Positions 9,601 to 18,559 of a stretch of DNA of 64,000 nucleotides are shown piece by piece. A program made the translations under genes and the position numbers. Position 1 is the first letter of the stretch; every line of letters starts with the position of its first letter. The notes beneath the pieces were generated by a model. It was not told the origin of the DNA, searched no databases, and worked only from the letters and a program-made list of their open reading frames with translations. This DNA is from Psococerastis gibbosa (taxonomy: Eukaryota > Arthropoda > Insecta > Psocodea > Psocidae): positions 38,287,047 through 38,351,046 of the forward strand of contig OZ020489.1 in assembly GCA_963971405.1 (NCBI GenBank), in the 5' to 3' direction.

Positions 9601-10149
9601 TTATAATTTGTCTCGTGCCTACAATACGAGTTCAGTGTACCGTACATTATGATATGTATAGCACCACTGCACCACCCTCATATGCCCCGGAAAAAAGCGA
9701 GTTATAATGGCCGCTAATAAAAACTATAATGAAATCAGCGGAGTGTCTGTAACTCCATTATAAAAGTAGGTACATATAAATGAAAGGTAGCGTGCACTTC
9801 TTAATGATACATTTTCCTTCAGCTAAAGCTATAAAAGTCGAATAAAAGTTAACCTTTCTCCTTTGCCGCGCTGCATTTTCAACACATTCACCCTATCGAC
9901 CTTATCTACGGTACCTATAGTATATCCAACTCAAGGTGCATTATAGCTTTGTGCGCTTTTACGTTTTATATTTTACAGAATGCAATAAGAAAAGTTATAT
10001 TTCAAAGGAAAAGTTTATGGGGTGGAAGAATTGGATAAAGGGTAAAATTTTACATAAGAGACGATGGATATTGAGCTCTTTAATACGCTATCTTAGGTAA
10101 AGCTACGGAAAGAAGAATCAGAAAAAAGCCGCCATGCATTGGAATGGGA
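9601..10149. other. Unassigned stretch
   Basis: A/T-rich sequence with no recognised repeat, gene or RNA. Frames are short and lack domains. Confidence 0.35.
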
Positions 10150-10470
10150 AACATGTTGTTGTTGTTGTTGTTTCCAACGCCTGCTTTCAGAATTTCTGCT
10201 TTTAGCAACACGGTCAGCCTGGCGGGGAGAGTGAGTCTGTTTGTTAACTTGAGGCACCCTAAGGGCAGACTCTTTCACCTCGTGGAAAAGGGGAGTTGAC
10301 TGACAGGGGGGACCTCCTGATTATAGTGGATTCCGAACCACTTGGGGAGCATGGTAAAGTAACACGATTAAATCGGAGGTAACCAGGACTCGACACGCAC
10401 GTAGACTGAGTGGTATAGTCTCAGCGCCTTATCATGTCTCACCATGTTCCCCTGCCAACACTATAACACA
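10150..10470 (-). mobile_element. tRNA-like SINE (family B) with (AAC)n tail, minus orientation
   Basis: On the minus strand it ends GCAGGCGTTGGAAACAACAA with an AAC microsatellite tail (GTT on plus, 10154-10171). The body has CTGACCGTGTTGCTAAAAGC, CTTAGGGTGCCTCAAG and TGGTTCGGAATCCAC. Near the 5' end a box-B-like GTGTCGAGTCCTGG is preceded by an A-box-like region (TGAGACTATACCACTCAGTC). The same family occurs at 39695, 40670, 47650 and 56757. The tail composition is unlike that of family S, so a different LINE partner is likely. Confidence 0.7.
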
Positions 10471-10479
10471 ATAACTACA

Positions 10480-10811
10480 TGTGAATTTAAGGAAAATCGC
10501 TGGAGCCGCTCTTGAGAAATAATTTTTTAGATAATTTTTTTTAGGTTTTTGGAGGGTAAAACCCCCCAAAATTGAGTTAGCCCAAAATAAAATAAAATAG
10601 GCTCGAGGTATGATTTTGGTGAACGCACATGCCAAATTTCATCAAAATTCACAAGTATTGTAGTTTGCCCACAAATTGACAGACAGACTGACGAACCATT
10701 TGTGAAAACCACTGTTTTGGTTCCTGGAACCTCAAAGCATGTAAATGCATTGAAATCTCGAAATTAAAAAAATTCGACCATCGCAAATCATTCTTTCTAC
10801 TACGTATAAAT
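10480..10811 (-). mobile_element. Helentron-like element, 5' portion on minus strand
   Basis: On the minus strand the terminus is decayed (TATTTATACGTAGTAGAAAG), followed by the GATGGTCGAA region, the GTCTGTC tract, and ends after AAAATTATTTCTCAAGAGCG. The rest of the element (GCGGGGGGTCG onwards) is missing. It abuts a small foldback at 10812. Confidence 0.7.
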
Positions 10812-10947
10812 AGGCGCAAAGTCCACCGACCTCGATAGTGATAGTGATAGTGATATTGACGTGGTAAAGACATTAAAGACCGTCTAAAAATGTCTGCTAC
10901 CACGTCACTATCACTATCACTATCGAAGTCGGTGGAATTTGTGCCAT
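10812..10947. mobile_element. Short foldback MITE (TTCCACCGAC type)
   Basis: The left end GGCGCAAAGTCCACCGACC and right end GGTGGAATTTGTGCC are inverted copies. Inside, GATAGTGATAGTGATAGTGA faces TCACTATCACTATCACTATC, so the whole unit folds into one long hairpin with a loop near 10880. The outer end matches foldbacks at 16677 and 57755, suggesting one superfamily of palindromic MITEs with ends like GGCGC...TTCCACC. Confidence 0.7.
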
Positions 10948-10967
10948 AGGAGATCAATAATATAAAA

Positions 10968-11012
10968 GAACCGATACGAGTGAACCGGTACATGCTTTCC
11001 TATTTATCGATT
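10968..11012 (-). mobile_element. Solo Helentron 3' terminus
   Basis: AAAAGAACCGATACGAGTGA followed by ACATGCTTTCCTATTTATCG is the minus-strand 3' end of the Helentron family (terminus, hairpin, internal inverted repeat) with substitutions and no body attached. Confidence 0.55.
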
Positions 11013-11031
11013 GGTATGAGTACCTCCCTTC

Positions 11032-11182
11032 CAAGGACGGATTTTAGGGGTTAAAATGAACTTACACTAGATAATATGGGCTTACAGTGCGAATTAAAAA
11101 TAATAATGTTTTTTAATGTTATAATCCACTGAATCTGCCCGCTGACCCCCCCCCCCTAAATTGGAGGCAAAATCCGCCTTTG
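11032..11182. mobile_element. hAT-type MITE
   Basis: Left end CAAGGACGGATTTTAGGGG, right end AAAATCCGCCTTTG, with a C run near the right end. Flanks CTCCCTTC (11024-11031) and CTACCTTC (11183-11190) form a 7/8 duplication. 151 bp. Confidence 0.7.
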
Positions 11183-11387
11183 CTACCTTCATAGCCCTAT
11201 GGTAAATTATAATTACCCCATGGTTTAGCATCGGCTGCCTATAGATTAGAATGGGTCAAACAATAATACAATATTATATATTTCAACATAATATGGTATG
11301 GTATGGAGTACGAAATAATTTTTTCTTCAAAACCTAAACCATGCTTGGGGATGCAACGTACTTGGTTTTGTTACTTTATTAAGAATG

Positions 11388-11747
11388 TTCGTACATCCCG
11401 TAGGAAATGGGCAGTTCGAAATTTACTACTTTTTATTTTTTACTTAATTAACTAAGCCAATTATTAAAGATTTGGCTCATTTAAGTTGTAGAAGACTATT
11501 GCATGCATCATATAATAAGGTATTTTCAATTTTCGAAGTTGTAGTTTTTTTCATAAATTCAAAATAATTTATAAAAAATAACTTTTCACGTGTAATAGAT
11601 ACTATGGAAAAACATCTTATTATATGATGCATGAAGTAGTCATCTACAGTTTAAATGAGCCAATTCTTTTATAACTTGCTTAGTTAATTAATTAAAAAAT
11701 TAAAAGTATTAAATTTCGGGCTGCCAATTTCCTTCGGGATGTACGAT
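11388..11747. mobile_element. Foldback element with ~130-bp inverted arms
   Basis: The left arm starts TCGTACATCCCGTAGGAAAT and the right arm ends TTTCCTTCGGGATGTACGA. The pairing continues through AATTAACTAAG/CTTAGTTAATTAATT and TGGCTCATTTAAG/TTTAAATGAGCCA to near 11540 and 11610. It is nested inside an old Helentron. The arm words GTAGAAGACTATTGCATGCA recur in the foldback at 62757-63320 and the remnant at 300-372. Confidence 0.75.
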
Positions 11748-11822
11748 ACACTCTAAAACACCTAGAGCATACCTGAAGGTAGGTAGCATTTGAAAAAATA
11801 TTTTTTTAAATTACAATTGAGC

Positions 11823-12061
11823 TATGTAACTGCAAAGGCTTTCACGGCCGGAGTCAAATGAAGAACCAGTAGAATCCGGGCTGATGGGCCGTGGTCGAAT
11901 TGAAAGTGAACTTCCAAACGTATTACGGAGCCACCGAGGTACAACCTTCGAAGTCTACGCAGCGCCACTGAAGATGTCGACCGCAGATGTTGACGAAACG
12001 TTTGGAAGTGCACTTTCAATTCGACCACGGCCCATCAGCCCGGATTCTATTGGTTCTTCAT
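11823..12061 (+). mobile_element. Hammerhead-bearing palindromic element (family C), with 10-bp target duplication
   Basis: 239-bp unit flanked by perfect ACAATTGAGC copies at 11813-11822 and 12062-12071. An unpaired leader (CTGCAAAGGCTTTCACGGCC) is followed by arms of about 60 bp (GAATCCGGGCTGATGGGCCG against CGGCCCATCAGCCCGGATTC), with a hammerhead-like core between them (11963-12009). Type I hammerheads are known in Penelope-like element termini and in retrozymes. No reverse transcriptase is attached here, so which class this is remains an inference. Other loci: 30385, 57410, 58190 and 58926. Confidence 0.7.
11963..12009 (+). ncRNA. Type I hammerhead-ribozyme-like motif
   Basis: CTGAAGA (11968-11974), one extra T, stem II GTCGAC (11976-11981) with loop CGCAGAT and GTTGAC (11989-11994), then GAAACGTTTGGAAG. 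Stem I is weaker here than at 30455: only CCA/TGG pairs directly. Stem III is the minimal self-pairing ACGT. The catalytic core words CUGANGA and GAAA are intact. Confidence 0.5.
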
Positions 12062-12323
12062 ACAATTGAGCTTCTTTTGTTTTTTCTAGCCCCTTGAACT
12101 AAACTATCGAGGCGCAATCTACCTAGTTGGGTTTGTTCATATTGATAATGACAAAAACATATGTGAATTTAACGAAAATCTTTGGAGCTGGTTTTAGGGA
12201 TTTTTTTTTGCTTTGTCGAACTTAGACATTTCCCCGCATTCCCCCCCCCCACTACTATTGTCCGCCATCAACATTACTTAACTTATTAACATCTATTATA
12301 TCTTTGTGTTTAGTACAGCACAG

Positions 12324-12541
12324 TCAGGACATGTAGCGTAGTGGTACGGACCCTGACTTTCACCCGAAAGGTTGTTGGTTCGAGTCCCACACTGGCTACA
12401 TTTTCTGGCCATGCTTCGGAGGGCATGTAAAGCAGGCGGTCCCGGGCCTTCCTAGTTGAGTGTAAGAGAGGGCTTTATAGCCCTAACTCCGATAGGTTAG
12501 CGTTGTAATAGAAACTATAAAAAGTCCTTATTTATTTATAT
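12324..12541 (+). mobile_element. tRNA-derived SINE (family S), near-complete
   Basis: Best full-length copy. TCAGGACATG, then an A-box-like TAGCGTAGTGGTACGGA, GGTTCGAGTCCCACACTGG (box B), CATGCTTCGGAGGGCATGTA, GGCGGTCCCGGGCCTTCC, GAGAGGGCTTTATAGCCC and a TCCTTATTTATTTAT tail. The box spacing fits a tRNA-derived pol III promoter. No clear flanking duplication was found. Confidence 0.85.
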
Positions 12542-13033
12542 AGGTTTACCATCACATGGTGGGAGTGGTATGCGTTACGTAACAAATCAAGGACAATGTC
12601 ACAAAAGAATGGGCTATTGTGACGGTTATAAGCAATAATGGACCCCCGCCAGGATGCCAGTGGCGATATGGCATAAGGCAGGCTGCCAACTTTCCCTCAA
12701 AACTTATTTTTAATATTAAAAAGCAACTTCGGATGTAAACATACAAACTCTTACTTCAGGATGACACCATATAAATCCAGAAATGGCGTTTTTACTGTAA
12801 AATTTATTTTGGAGTAGAGCCAGTTTCATTGAAACTTTTGAGAAAAATTGGTGCTATTTAGGTTTTATTCAGAAAATGGTTAGTATGGTAATGGGAGATT
12901 TTGAGTATTTTTCTTCTTCATTTATTTCCTGTGTAATTACATTAATTACCTATGCCTATATACAGTAAATATTTTACAGTAGTCACAGCTATTTATTGGC
13001 TTTTATGGTTACCTTATTGCATGCACCTTACGA
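12542..13033. other. Unassigned stretch
   Basis: No recognised repeat or gene. The sequence is A/T-rich, with no frame showing protein-like features. Confidence 0.35.
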
Positions 13034-13289
13034 TATGGCAAACAATGTGAAAACTGCAAAATTATTATTATTATTATTATTATTATTACAAGCCTCCCTT
13101 ATGGGGCTTACATGCAGTATTCCGGTAAAAACTATTAATTTCTTTAATGTTGTATTGTATTCTTTCTATTAAATGCTCCCAGTGCTGGGGGTTCCGGCTG
13201 GGGGGGGGGGGAAATATGGTTTCAGCTATAATAAAGTCATTATTTATTTATTTATTTCTTTATATGGCAAACAATGTGAAAACTGCAAA

Positions 13290-13298
<9 letters not shown>
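13034..13298 (+). repeat. Repeat E between two copies of ATATGGCAAACAATG
   Basis: A ~190-bp body (ACAAGCCTCCCTTATGGGGC ... TTTCAGCTATAATAAAGTC, tail ATTATTTATTTATTT) lies between two copies of an AT-rich block starting ATATGGCAAACAATGTGAAA followed by (ATT)n. The tail AAGTCATTATTTATTTATTT is the same as that of SINE family S, so both probably use the same LINE machinery. The second copy is at 16452-16650. The duplicated block could be a long target duplication or part of the repeated unit itself. Confidence 0.6.
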
Positions 13299-13320
<22 letters not shown>

Positions 13321-15234
13321 GTAAAGTGGAAGAAACAAAGGAATAATTGGGAGAATAAATTATTATATAATAAGCAAAGAAACTATACAAACAAACTTAT
13401 AAACAGTGCGAAAGCTAAATCAATATACATGGAATTGAAAGGTGCACGGAATGACATTAAAAAAACCTGGAATATAATAAACAAGATTACTGGCAGGAAA
13501 AGTAACACATCAATTGATGAGACGGTGGAAAGATACTTTAAAACTAACAATCAAGATTACAGTGACACAGCGGAATTGTTTTTGAAAACTTTTATTTCTG
13601 AAATCAAAAATACTGTAGTACATTGTAATAGACAACTCACAAAAATAAATGAAATTAAAAAGTCGGAAACCGTACTTAAATGGAAGAAAACTACACCCGA
13701 GACTATTAATAACATTATATGTGAAATGAATAATGGAAAGTCACCGGGTACAGACAAGATAAGAGTAAAAGATTTAAAGAAAAATGTGAAACTAAACCAT
13801 ATCATTGCGGAGGTGGTAAATGATTCTCTGGCGAAAGGAGAAATACCAAATGAATTTAAATGGTCCATAGTGAGACCTATATATAAAGGGAAAAAACACG
13901 ATGACCCAAAAAATTATAGGCCAATATCAATTCTAAATACAGTAGAGAAGGTGCTTGAAAAAGAAGTTCATCGGCAGCTCACCGACTATCTCTATGAAAA
14001 CAAATTGCTAAGTGAACATCAATATGGATTTCAGAAAAATAAAAGTGCAGAATTATGCCTGAGTGAATTTTGTGACTATATAAATGGGCAACTACACATT
14101 AATAACCATGTCTTAGTACTTTTTATTGACTACTCAAAGGCTTTTGACGTTTTAAGCAAAGAAGTGGTACTAGCACAATTGAAAAGCTTGGGAGTAGAGG
14201 ATATCGAGATGGAATGGTTTGAAAACTATCTGACGGGGCGTCAAGTTGTCGTGAAAGTGTGTGACTCAGCAAGTAACCCCGGAGACTGGGCAACAGGCGT
14301 ACCACAAGGTAGTAAAATTGGCCCAATCCTCTACTTAGTAGCTACTAATAAAGTACTGCAGACATTGAGGAAAGGCAAGGGGTTTATGTTCGCCGATGAT
14401 ACGGCTATAGTAGTGGCCTGTAAGGAAATTAACAAAGCCAATAGCATTCTCCAAAAAGTAATTAAAGATATTCAAAAGATATCTCATGATATTGGGCTCA
14501 CAATAAATTGTGCAAAGACCAAAATAGTACATATAAGAAACAGGGGGCCTAAACAACGGAAAAGTAAGTTCACTTTCCATAAACATGAGTGCTTACACAA
14601 TGATGAAAGCTCAACAAGATGCGAATGCAGCGATTTCATAGATATAGTTGAGGAGCATAAATATCTTGGTGTTTGGATTGATGGAAATTTTAACTGGCAA
14701 ACACAAATTGACTCAGTGTGTAAAAAGCTAAGATCGGCAAGTGGAGTACTACATAAATTGAAATATGGAGTTCCTTTGAAAGCTAGAAAGATGGTGTACC
14801 ATGCATTAGTGGAATCAGTTATCAGTTATGGGATCACATCATGGGGACGTGATAATAACACTTACATACAAAAAATACAAAAAATACAAGATAGAATTAT
14901 AACTAATATGTATTCGGAAAAATTTAACAAAAAATACAATGATACATTTTCGAAATATCAACATGCTGAATTATTAACGTGCAATAAATTCTTAAAATTT
15001 AAAATTATAAAACAAAATTATTTCGACGATAAATATAAAGCAGCGGACAAATCTAGATATACGAGGCAACAACAAAGGTTACAGATACCAATTACATACA
15101 ATAAATATGGGGACAGGGAAAATAATGTGCTAATAAAAAAATTGTTCAACGAAAATCCCCAAACTATAAAAAATGAAGAAAAAATTGGGAAAGCAAAACA
15201 AGTAATAAAAAAATGGTTGCTAGAGACTCAATAG
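13147..15234 (+). CDS. Non-LTR retrotransposon (LINE) reverse transcriptase, 5'-truncated
   Basis: Open frame of 695 codons. The first ~58 residues are translated microsatellite, and LINE-like sequence starts around residue 59 (position 13321). Reverse-transcriptase motifs in order: FKWSIVRPIYKG (~237-248), NYRPIS (256-261), HQYGFQKNKS (~291-300), motif A FIDYSKAFD (326-334, catalytic D328), motif B GVPQGSKIGP (384-393), motif C FADD (415-418), and KYLG (505-508). A CLH...CxC cysteine cluster sits just before KYLG. The C-terminus is lysine-rich. No apurinic endonuclease is present, so this copy is 5'-truncated. The frame is undamaged, which suggests a fairly recent insertion. The clade is uncertain; a Jockey/CR1-like relationship is inferred from style only. 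Confidence 0.88.
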
Positions 15235-15419
15235 GCAAGACCTATTGAACCCACAATACCCTTAAAAAGTTGCAACATTTAGTGAAGAAGACGCCACCCC
15301 CGACAAGCGGAAGCTTTGGGGTGGTCGTGAATTGTAATTAGTCTATTTTTATTTTGAATTAATATAATCCCCTAGCTGGTGGAGTAACCAGTTAGGAAAA
15401 AAAAAAAAAAAAAAAAAAA
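15235..15419 (+). mobile_element. LINE 3'UTR with two hairpins and poly(A)
   Basis: Follows the stop codon directly. The first hairpin is AAGC-GGAA-GCTT at about 15304-15315. The terminal hairpin is CCTAGCTGGT (15371-15380), loop GGAGTA, ACCAGTTAGG (15387-15396). An A run (15397-15419) closes the element. The same order is seen at 16128-16440, 9405-9600 and 17100-17235, and the stems covary, so the folded RNA probably matters for reverse transcriptase recognition. Confidence 0.75.
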
Positions 15420-16127
15420 TATTATTATAATAAGAGGAAAAAATTTATTTTCCACACTCATCACTGTCTTCACCAAACAAACTCAAAAAACTGTGACTGT
15501 GTAGAAGAAATAGAGATTAAGGAGGAGCATAAATACCTTGGGTTAATATTGGACAGTAGACTAACATGGCAGAATCAAATTGATTGTATATACAAAAAAA
15601 TGAGGTCCGGGTGTTGTGCCATACAAAAATTAAAATATTGCCTTCCGCTAAAAACCCTAAAAATGATTTACCATGCACTAATAGAATCGGTATTAAATTA
15701 TGGAATACAAACTTGGGGGAGAGATAACAACAGCTATTTCACAAAAATACAAAAAATGCAAAATAAAATAGTAAAAAACATGCTATCTAATAAATTAAAC
15801 AAAAAATTTAAAAATATAGACGAAAAATACAGATTTCTAGATATACTACCAATAGGAAAACTGTACAAATATCTTATAATAAAGAATAACTATTTTATGT
15901 ATTTAAGCAAAATTGTTGGAAACACACAGAATAAGAGGCAACTGAGAAACGTAGACACATTGAGACAAAATATTCCTATAACACATAATAAGTACGGCAG
16001 ACGCCTCAATGAAACAGTTTTACCAGAGATATTTAACAAATTGCCACTTAAACTAAAAGAATTGAACAAAATAGGGAAAATAAAAAAAGAATTAAAAAAA
16101 TACTTAATTTTAAATACAGACTATTAG
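15420..16127 (+). pseudogene. Second LINE copy, C-terminal part only
   Basis: The frame is open from about 15420 to the stop at 16125-16127; the first methionine is at 15549. It aligns with the C-terminal ~220 residues of the upstream LINE: KKFIFH, CLH..CDC, EEHKYLG, KKMRSG, HALIESVLNYG, WGRDNN and KIQKMQ all correspond. The two proteins are clearly diverged, so they belong to different subfamilies. The copy lacks all catalytic RT motifs and cannot act alone. Its 5' truncation point abuts the poly(A) of the first LINE. Confidence 0.8.
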
Positions 16128-16445
16128 CCATTTCATTATACATATAATTTTACATCAATATATAATAATATATAATAGTATAAATAATAAATATATATAA
16201 ATACATCCTTCAGAGTTCAGAAGGATCTCACTCATTGCAGAAAGCTAGAGTGAGTACTATATAATGGTTTATTATTATTAATTATTATTAATTATATTTA
16301 TATCTTGCAGAGCCACTGCACTATGATCGCTCGATAAGCGGAAGCTTGAGCGTGATAATGCTGATTAATAACAAATTGTTGTTCTCAATATATGCACCTT
16401 GTCCGGGGTTACCGGTCAAGGAAAAAAGTGAAGTGAAGTGAATTA
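16128..16445 (+). mobile_element. 3'UTR of the second LINE copy
   Basis: First hairpin AAGC-GGAA-GCTT at about 16337-16348, terminal hairpin CCTTGTCCGG (16397-16406), loop GGTTA, CCGGTCAAGG (16412-16421), then a GAAAAAAGTGAAGTGAAGTG tail. A pair of TAGAGTGAG/CTCACTC-type words near 16226-16255 makes another weak hairpin. Confidence 0.7.
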
Positions 16446-16660
16446 TTATTATTACAAGCCTCTCTTATGGGGCTCTCGTGCAGTATTCCGGTAAAAACTA
16501 TTAATTTCTTTAATGTTGTATTGTATTCTTTCTATTAAATGCTCCTAGTGCTGCGGGTACCGGCTGGGGGAAAAAATATGGTTTCAGCTATAATAAAGTC
16601 ATTATTTATTTATTTATTTATTTATATGGCAAACAATGCGAAATTATTATATTATTATTA
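16446..16660 (+). repeat. Repeat E, second copy
   Basis: ACAAGCCTCTCTTATGGGGC through TCAGCTATAATAAAGTCATT and (TTTA)n, then ATATGGCAAACAATGCGAAA and an ATT tract. It is near-identical to 13086-13298, with a shortened G run. The two copies bracket the pair of LINEs. Confidence 0.65.
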
Positions 16661-16676
16661 TTACTACTATTATTAA

Positions 16677-17063
16677 GACGCCCATTCCACCGACCGGCTA
16701 GGGCTATTTACAAAAACAGTGACGTAGTAGCAGACATTCAAGACTTAGGCGGGGTTTCCACCGACCTCGCATTGCAGAATTGACGGAAATGTTTATTTTC
16801 CTCTATGCCATAGCTAAAATTGATCAATGATCATACAGTAAAATCACAAACAAACAAGCTAAAATTAAAAAATGCCGTCATGGAATATGTTAAGTACAAA
16901 CATTTTAATAGATTTCTATAAAAAGAAAAATTCTAATTTCCGTCAATGTCATTTGCATTCTGCAATGCGAGGTGGGTGGAAACGCCACCTAAGTCTTGAA
17001 TGTCTGCTACCACGTCACCGTTTTTGTAAATAGCCCTAGGCGGTCGGTGGAATTGGCGCCTTA
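16677..17063. mobile_element. Composite foldback: inner palindrome inside an outer palindrome
   Basis: Outer ends are GACGCCCATTCCACCGACCG and CGGTCGGTGGAATTGGCGCC. The outer arms continue through GCAGACATTCAAGACT. Immediately inside are inner ends TAGGCGGGGTTTCCACCGAC and GGTGGGTGGAAACGCCACCTA, then TCGCATTGCAGAAT/ATTCTGCAATGCGA. The inner unit spans about 16747-16990. The locus at 25122-25413 has the same outer-inner junction, so the composite probably moves as one unit. Confidence 0.7.
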
Positions 17064-17099
17064 GGTTTGCATGTTGTTTGCATGTTGCATCATCTATAG

Positions 17100-17236
17100 C
17101 GTTTACTGTGCGAGCCCCCGACAAGTTTATTAACTTGGGGGCCCACAGGTTTTTTGTATTACAAGGGTATTTAATTGATTATATTGATAAATATATTCCT
17201 TCGGCGCAGGGGAGTACTGGCCGAAGAAGAAGAATT
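17100..17236 (+). mobile_element. LINE 3'UTR remnant with covarying hairpins
   Basis: First hairpin is AAGT-TTATTA-ACTT near 17116-17130 (other copies have AAGC/GCTT). The terminal hairpin CTTCGGCGCAG (17199-17209), loop GGGAGTA, CTGGCCGAAG (17217-17226) has one bulged base and is followed by a GAA tail. No coding region is attached. Confidence 0.65.
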
Positions 17237-17315
17237 TATTTATTATATTATTTTTACTATTATTATAAAAAAATATATTATCCTATTATAAAAATGTTAC
17301 TATTATTTTTTGTTT

Positions 17316-17465
17316 GAAAAAAGTTAATCGCTACAAACAATTTAATGAATGCTTCCGATTGACCGCTTCAGTCGCTCTGTAGTTGATGAGTGACAACGCG
17401 TTTTCGATCGCAAGGCTTGCAGAGACTCGTACAAGTACAAGCACGCTACCACCTGGACATGGTTG
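17316..17465 (-). mobile_element. SINE-like family D, minus orientation
   Basis: Plus-strand words AAGTTAATCGCTACAAACAA, TCGATCGCAAGGCTTGCAGA and ACTCGTACAAGTACAAGCAC match the reverse complement of the D copies at 51440 and 61033. Confidence 0.65.
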
Positions 17466-17677
17466 ATTATATTAACAATAGAAACAAAAGATGGCAGCGT
17501 GACACTTCAACTCTATAGCTTGGAAAATATAATTGGTGCATTCTAAAAATTGCGCAAGATCTGACACTGATTCCTAAGAGCCCACACCCCACGCATACTT
17601 GTATCCTTATCTTTCCCATACTATGTGAAACAAAAGAAAGTTACGTATCCTTATAGCATGTAAACTCTCGATTTAAT

Positions 17678-17680
<3 letters not shown>

Positions 17681-17710
<30 letters not shown>
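17681..17710. repeat. (TA)n microsatellite
   Basis: About 14 consecutive TA units inside AT-rich unique sequence. Confidence 0.9.
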
Positions 17711-17713
<3 letters not shown>

Positions 17714-18132
17714 TAATGAACTATCTGATCTAATTCTAATATTCTAAATCGGTGGAAAAGTCGTTACTTCACTTCCATCATTCCCCCGTAATTCCTTCGA
17801 TTCAGAAGAGGCAAGAAGGTGACAGAGATAATTTTACAGAGACATCTCACTCGCTGACTAGATGATCTCTCTCCAGAAACGAAAACATTCTGGAGATAAT
17901 CTTAGCTATCAGCCTGGCTGCTCTAGAGGATTTACAACGTAAATTGGCAGCTACGGAATTCTAGTAATTCGATTTTCTTCTTCGTGTATAATGAAATCAT
18001 GGGACTTAATTCATTGATGTCCCAACTTTCGTAAGCTATGTTTTAGACACTATTATTTTTGAAGTGCTGCTTTTCGTAGATTTAGATCTACTAGTAGTAG
18101 TGCCGTAGTAGGTAGTATCTAGTAGCACAGGT

Positions 18133-18502
18133 TTTTTTTTTTTTTTTTGCTTTGAAAACATTCAGCCATGAACGAAGTTATATTCATTTATACGTCAAAA
18201 TTGCAATTAGTAATAAATTCGTCTAGGATGCTAAACGCAGAGAAGTCACTCAGGAGCTGAATGTATGAGAAAGGAACTGTGGTCTGCGGAGTTAATTTAT
18301 TAAAAAGCACCGAGCGTGGCACATTGAAGCTGGGGCAGGTCATAAAAATATGTTCAAAACTGCCCTCTGTCGAGCCACAATAAGTACAAGCAGGGCTGTT
18401 GCCTCTCATCCAAATTTTGTGAATATAACTAGGGCTAAAACCGTAGTCCGCCCTTAATCGGCAAAAAGATACCGCCATTCGTCTAGGTGCTTTTCCAATA
18501 TT
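18133..18502 (-). pseudogene. LINE C-terminus with poly(A) and target-site duplication
   Basis: Complete 3' end of a 5'-truncated LINE on the minus strand. The frame, read from about 18500 down to 18188, encodes SFCRLRADYG, then a CCHC-type knuckle CTYCGSTEGSFEHIFMTC, then the C-terminal tail. A ~35-bp 3'UTR and poly(A) (T run 18133-18149) follow. The flanks GTAGCACAGGT (18122-18132) and GTAGCCCAGGT (18503-18513) are a 10/11 duplication. The upstream side touches a TTAGG-type run. RLR...C..C...H...C C-termini are typical of Jockey/R1-type LINEs; the clade here is not certain. Confidence 0.8.
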
Positions 18503-18509
18503 GTAGCCC

Positions 18510-18526
18510 AGGTTAGGTTAGGTTAT
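18510..18526. repeat. Short interstitial TTAGG-type run
   Basis: AGGTTAGGTTAGGTTA, three units of TTAGG, the common arthropod telomere repeat. It is too short to be more than a hint of lineage, and such runs also occur in ordinary insect introns. Confidence 0.5.
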
Positions 18527-18559
18527 TTTTTTAGGACTTTTTTATGGACCCAATCCTAC

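Larger units (their letters stand above)
11290..12245 (-). mobile_element. Old Helentron-like copy interrupted twice
   Basis: Three blocks align in order with the minus-strand Helentron. About 11308-11387 covers AATTTTTTCTTCAAAACC to GGTTTTGTTACTTTATT. About 11748-11822 covers CTAAAACACCTAGAGCATAC and CTGAAGGTAG. About 12072-12245 covers AACTATCGAGGCGCAA, AACATATGTGAATTTAACG and CTTTGGAGCTGGTTTT. The gaps are filled by a foldback (11388-11747) and a hammerhead-like element (11823-12061). This copy is therefore older than both insertions, and its ends have decayed. Confidence 0.7.
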
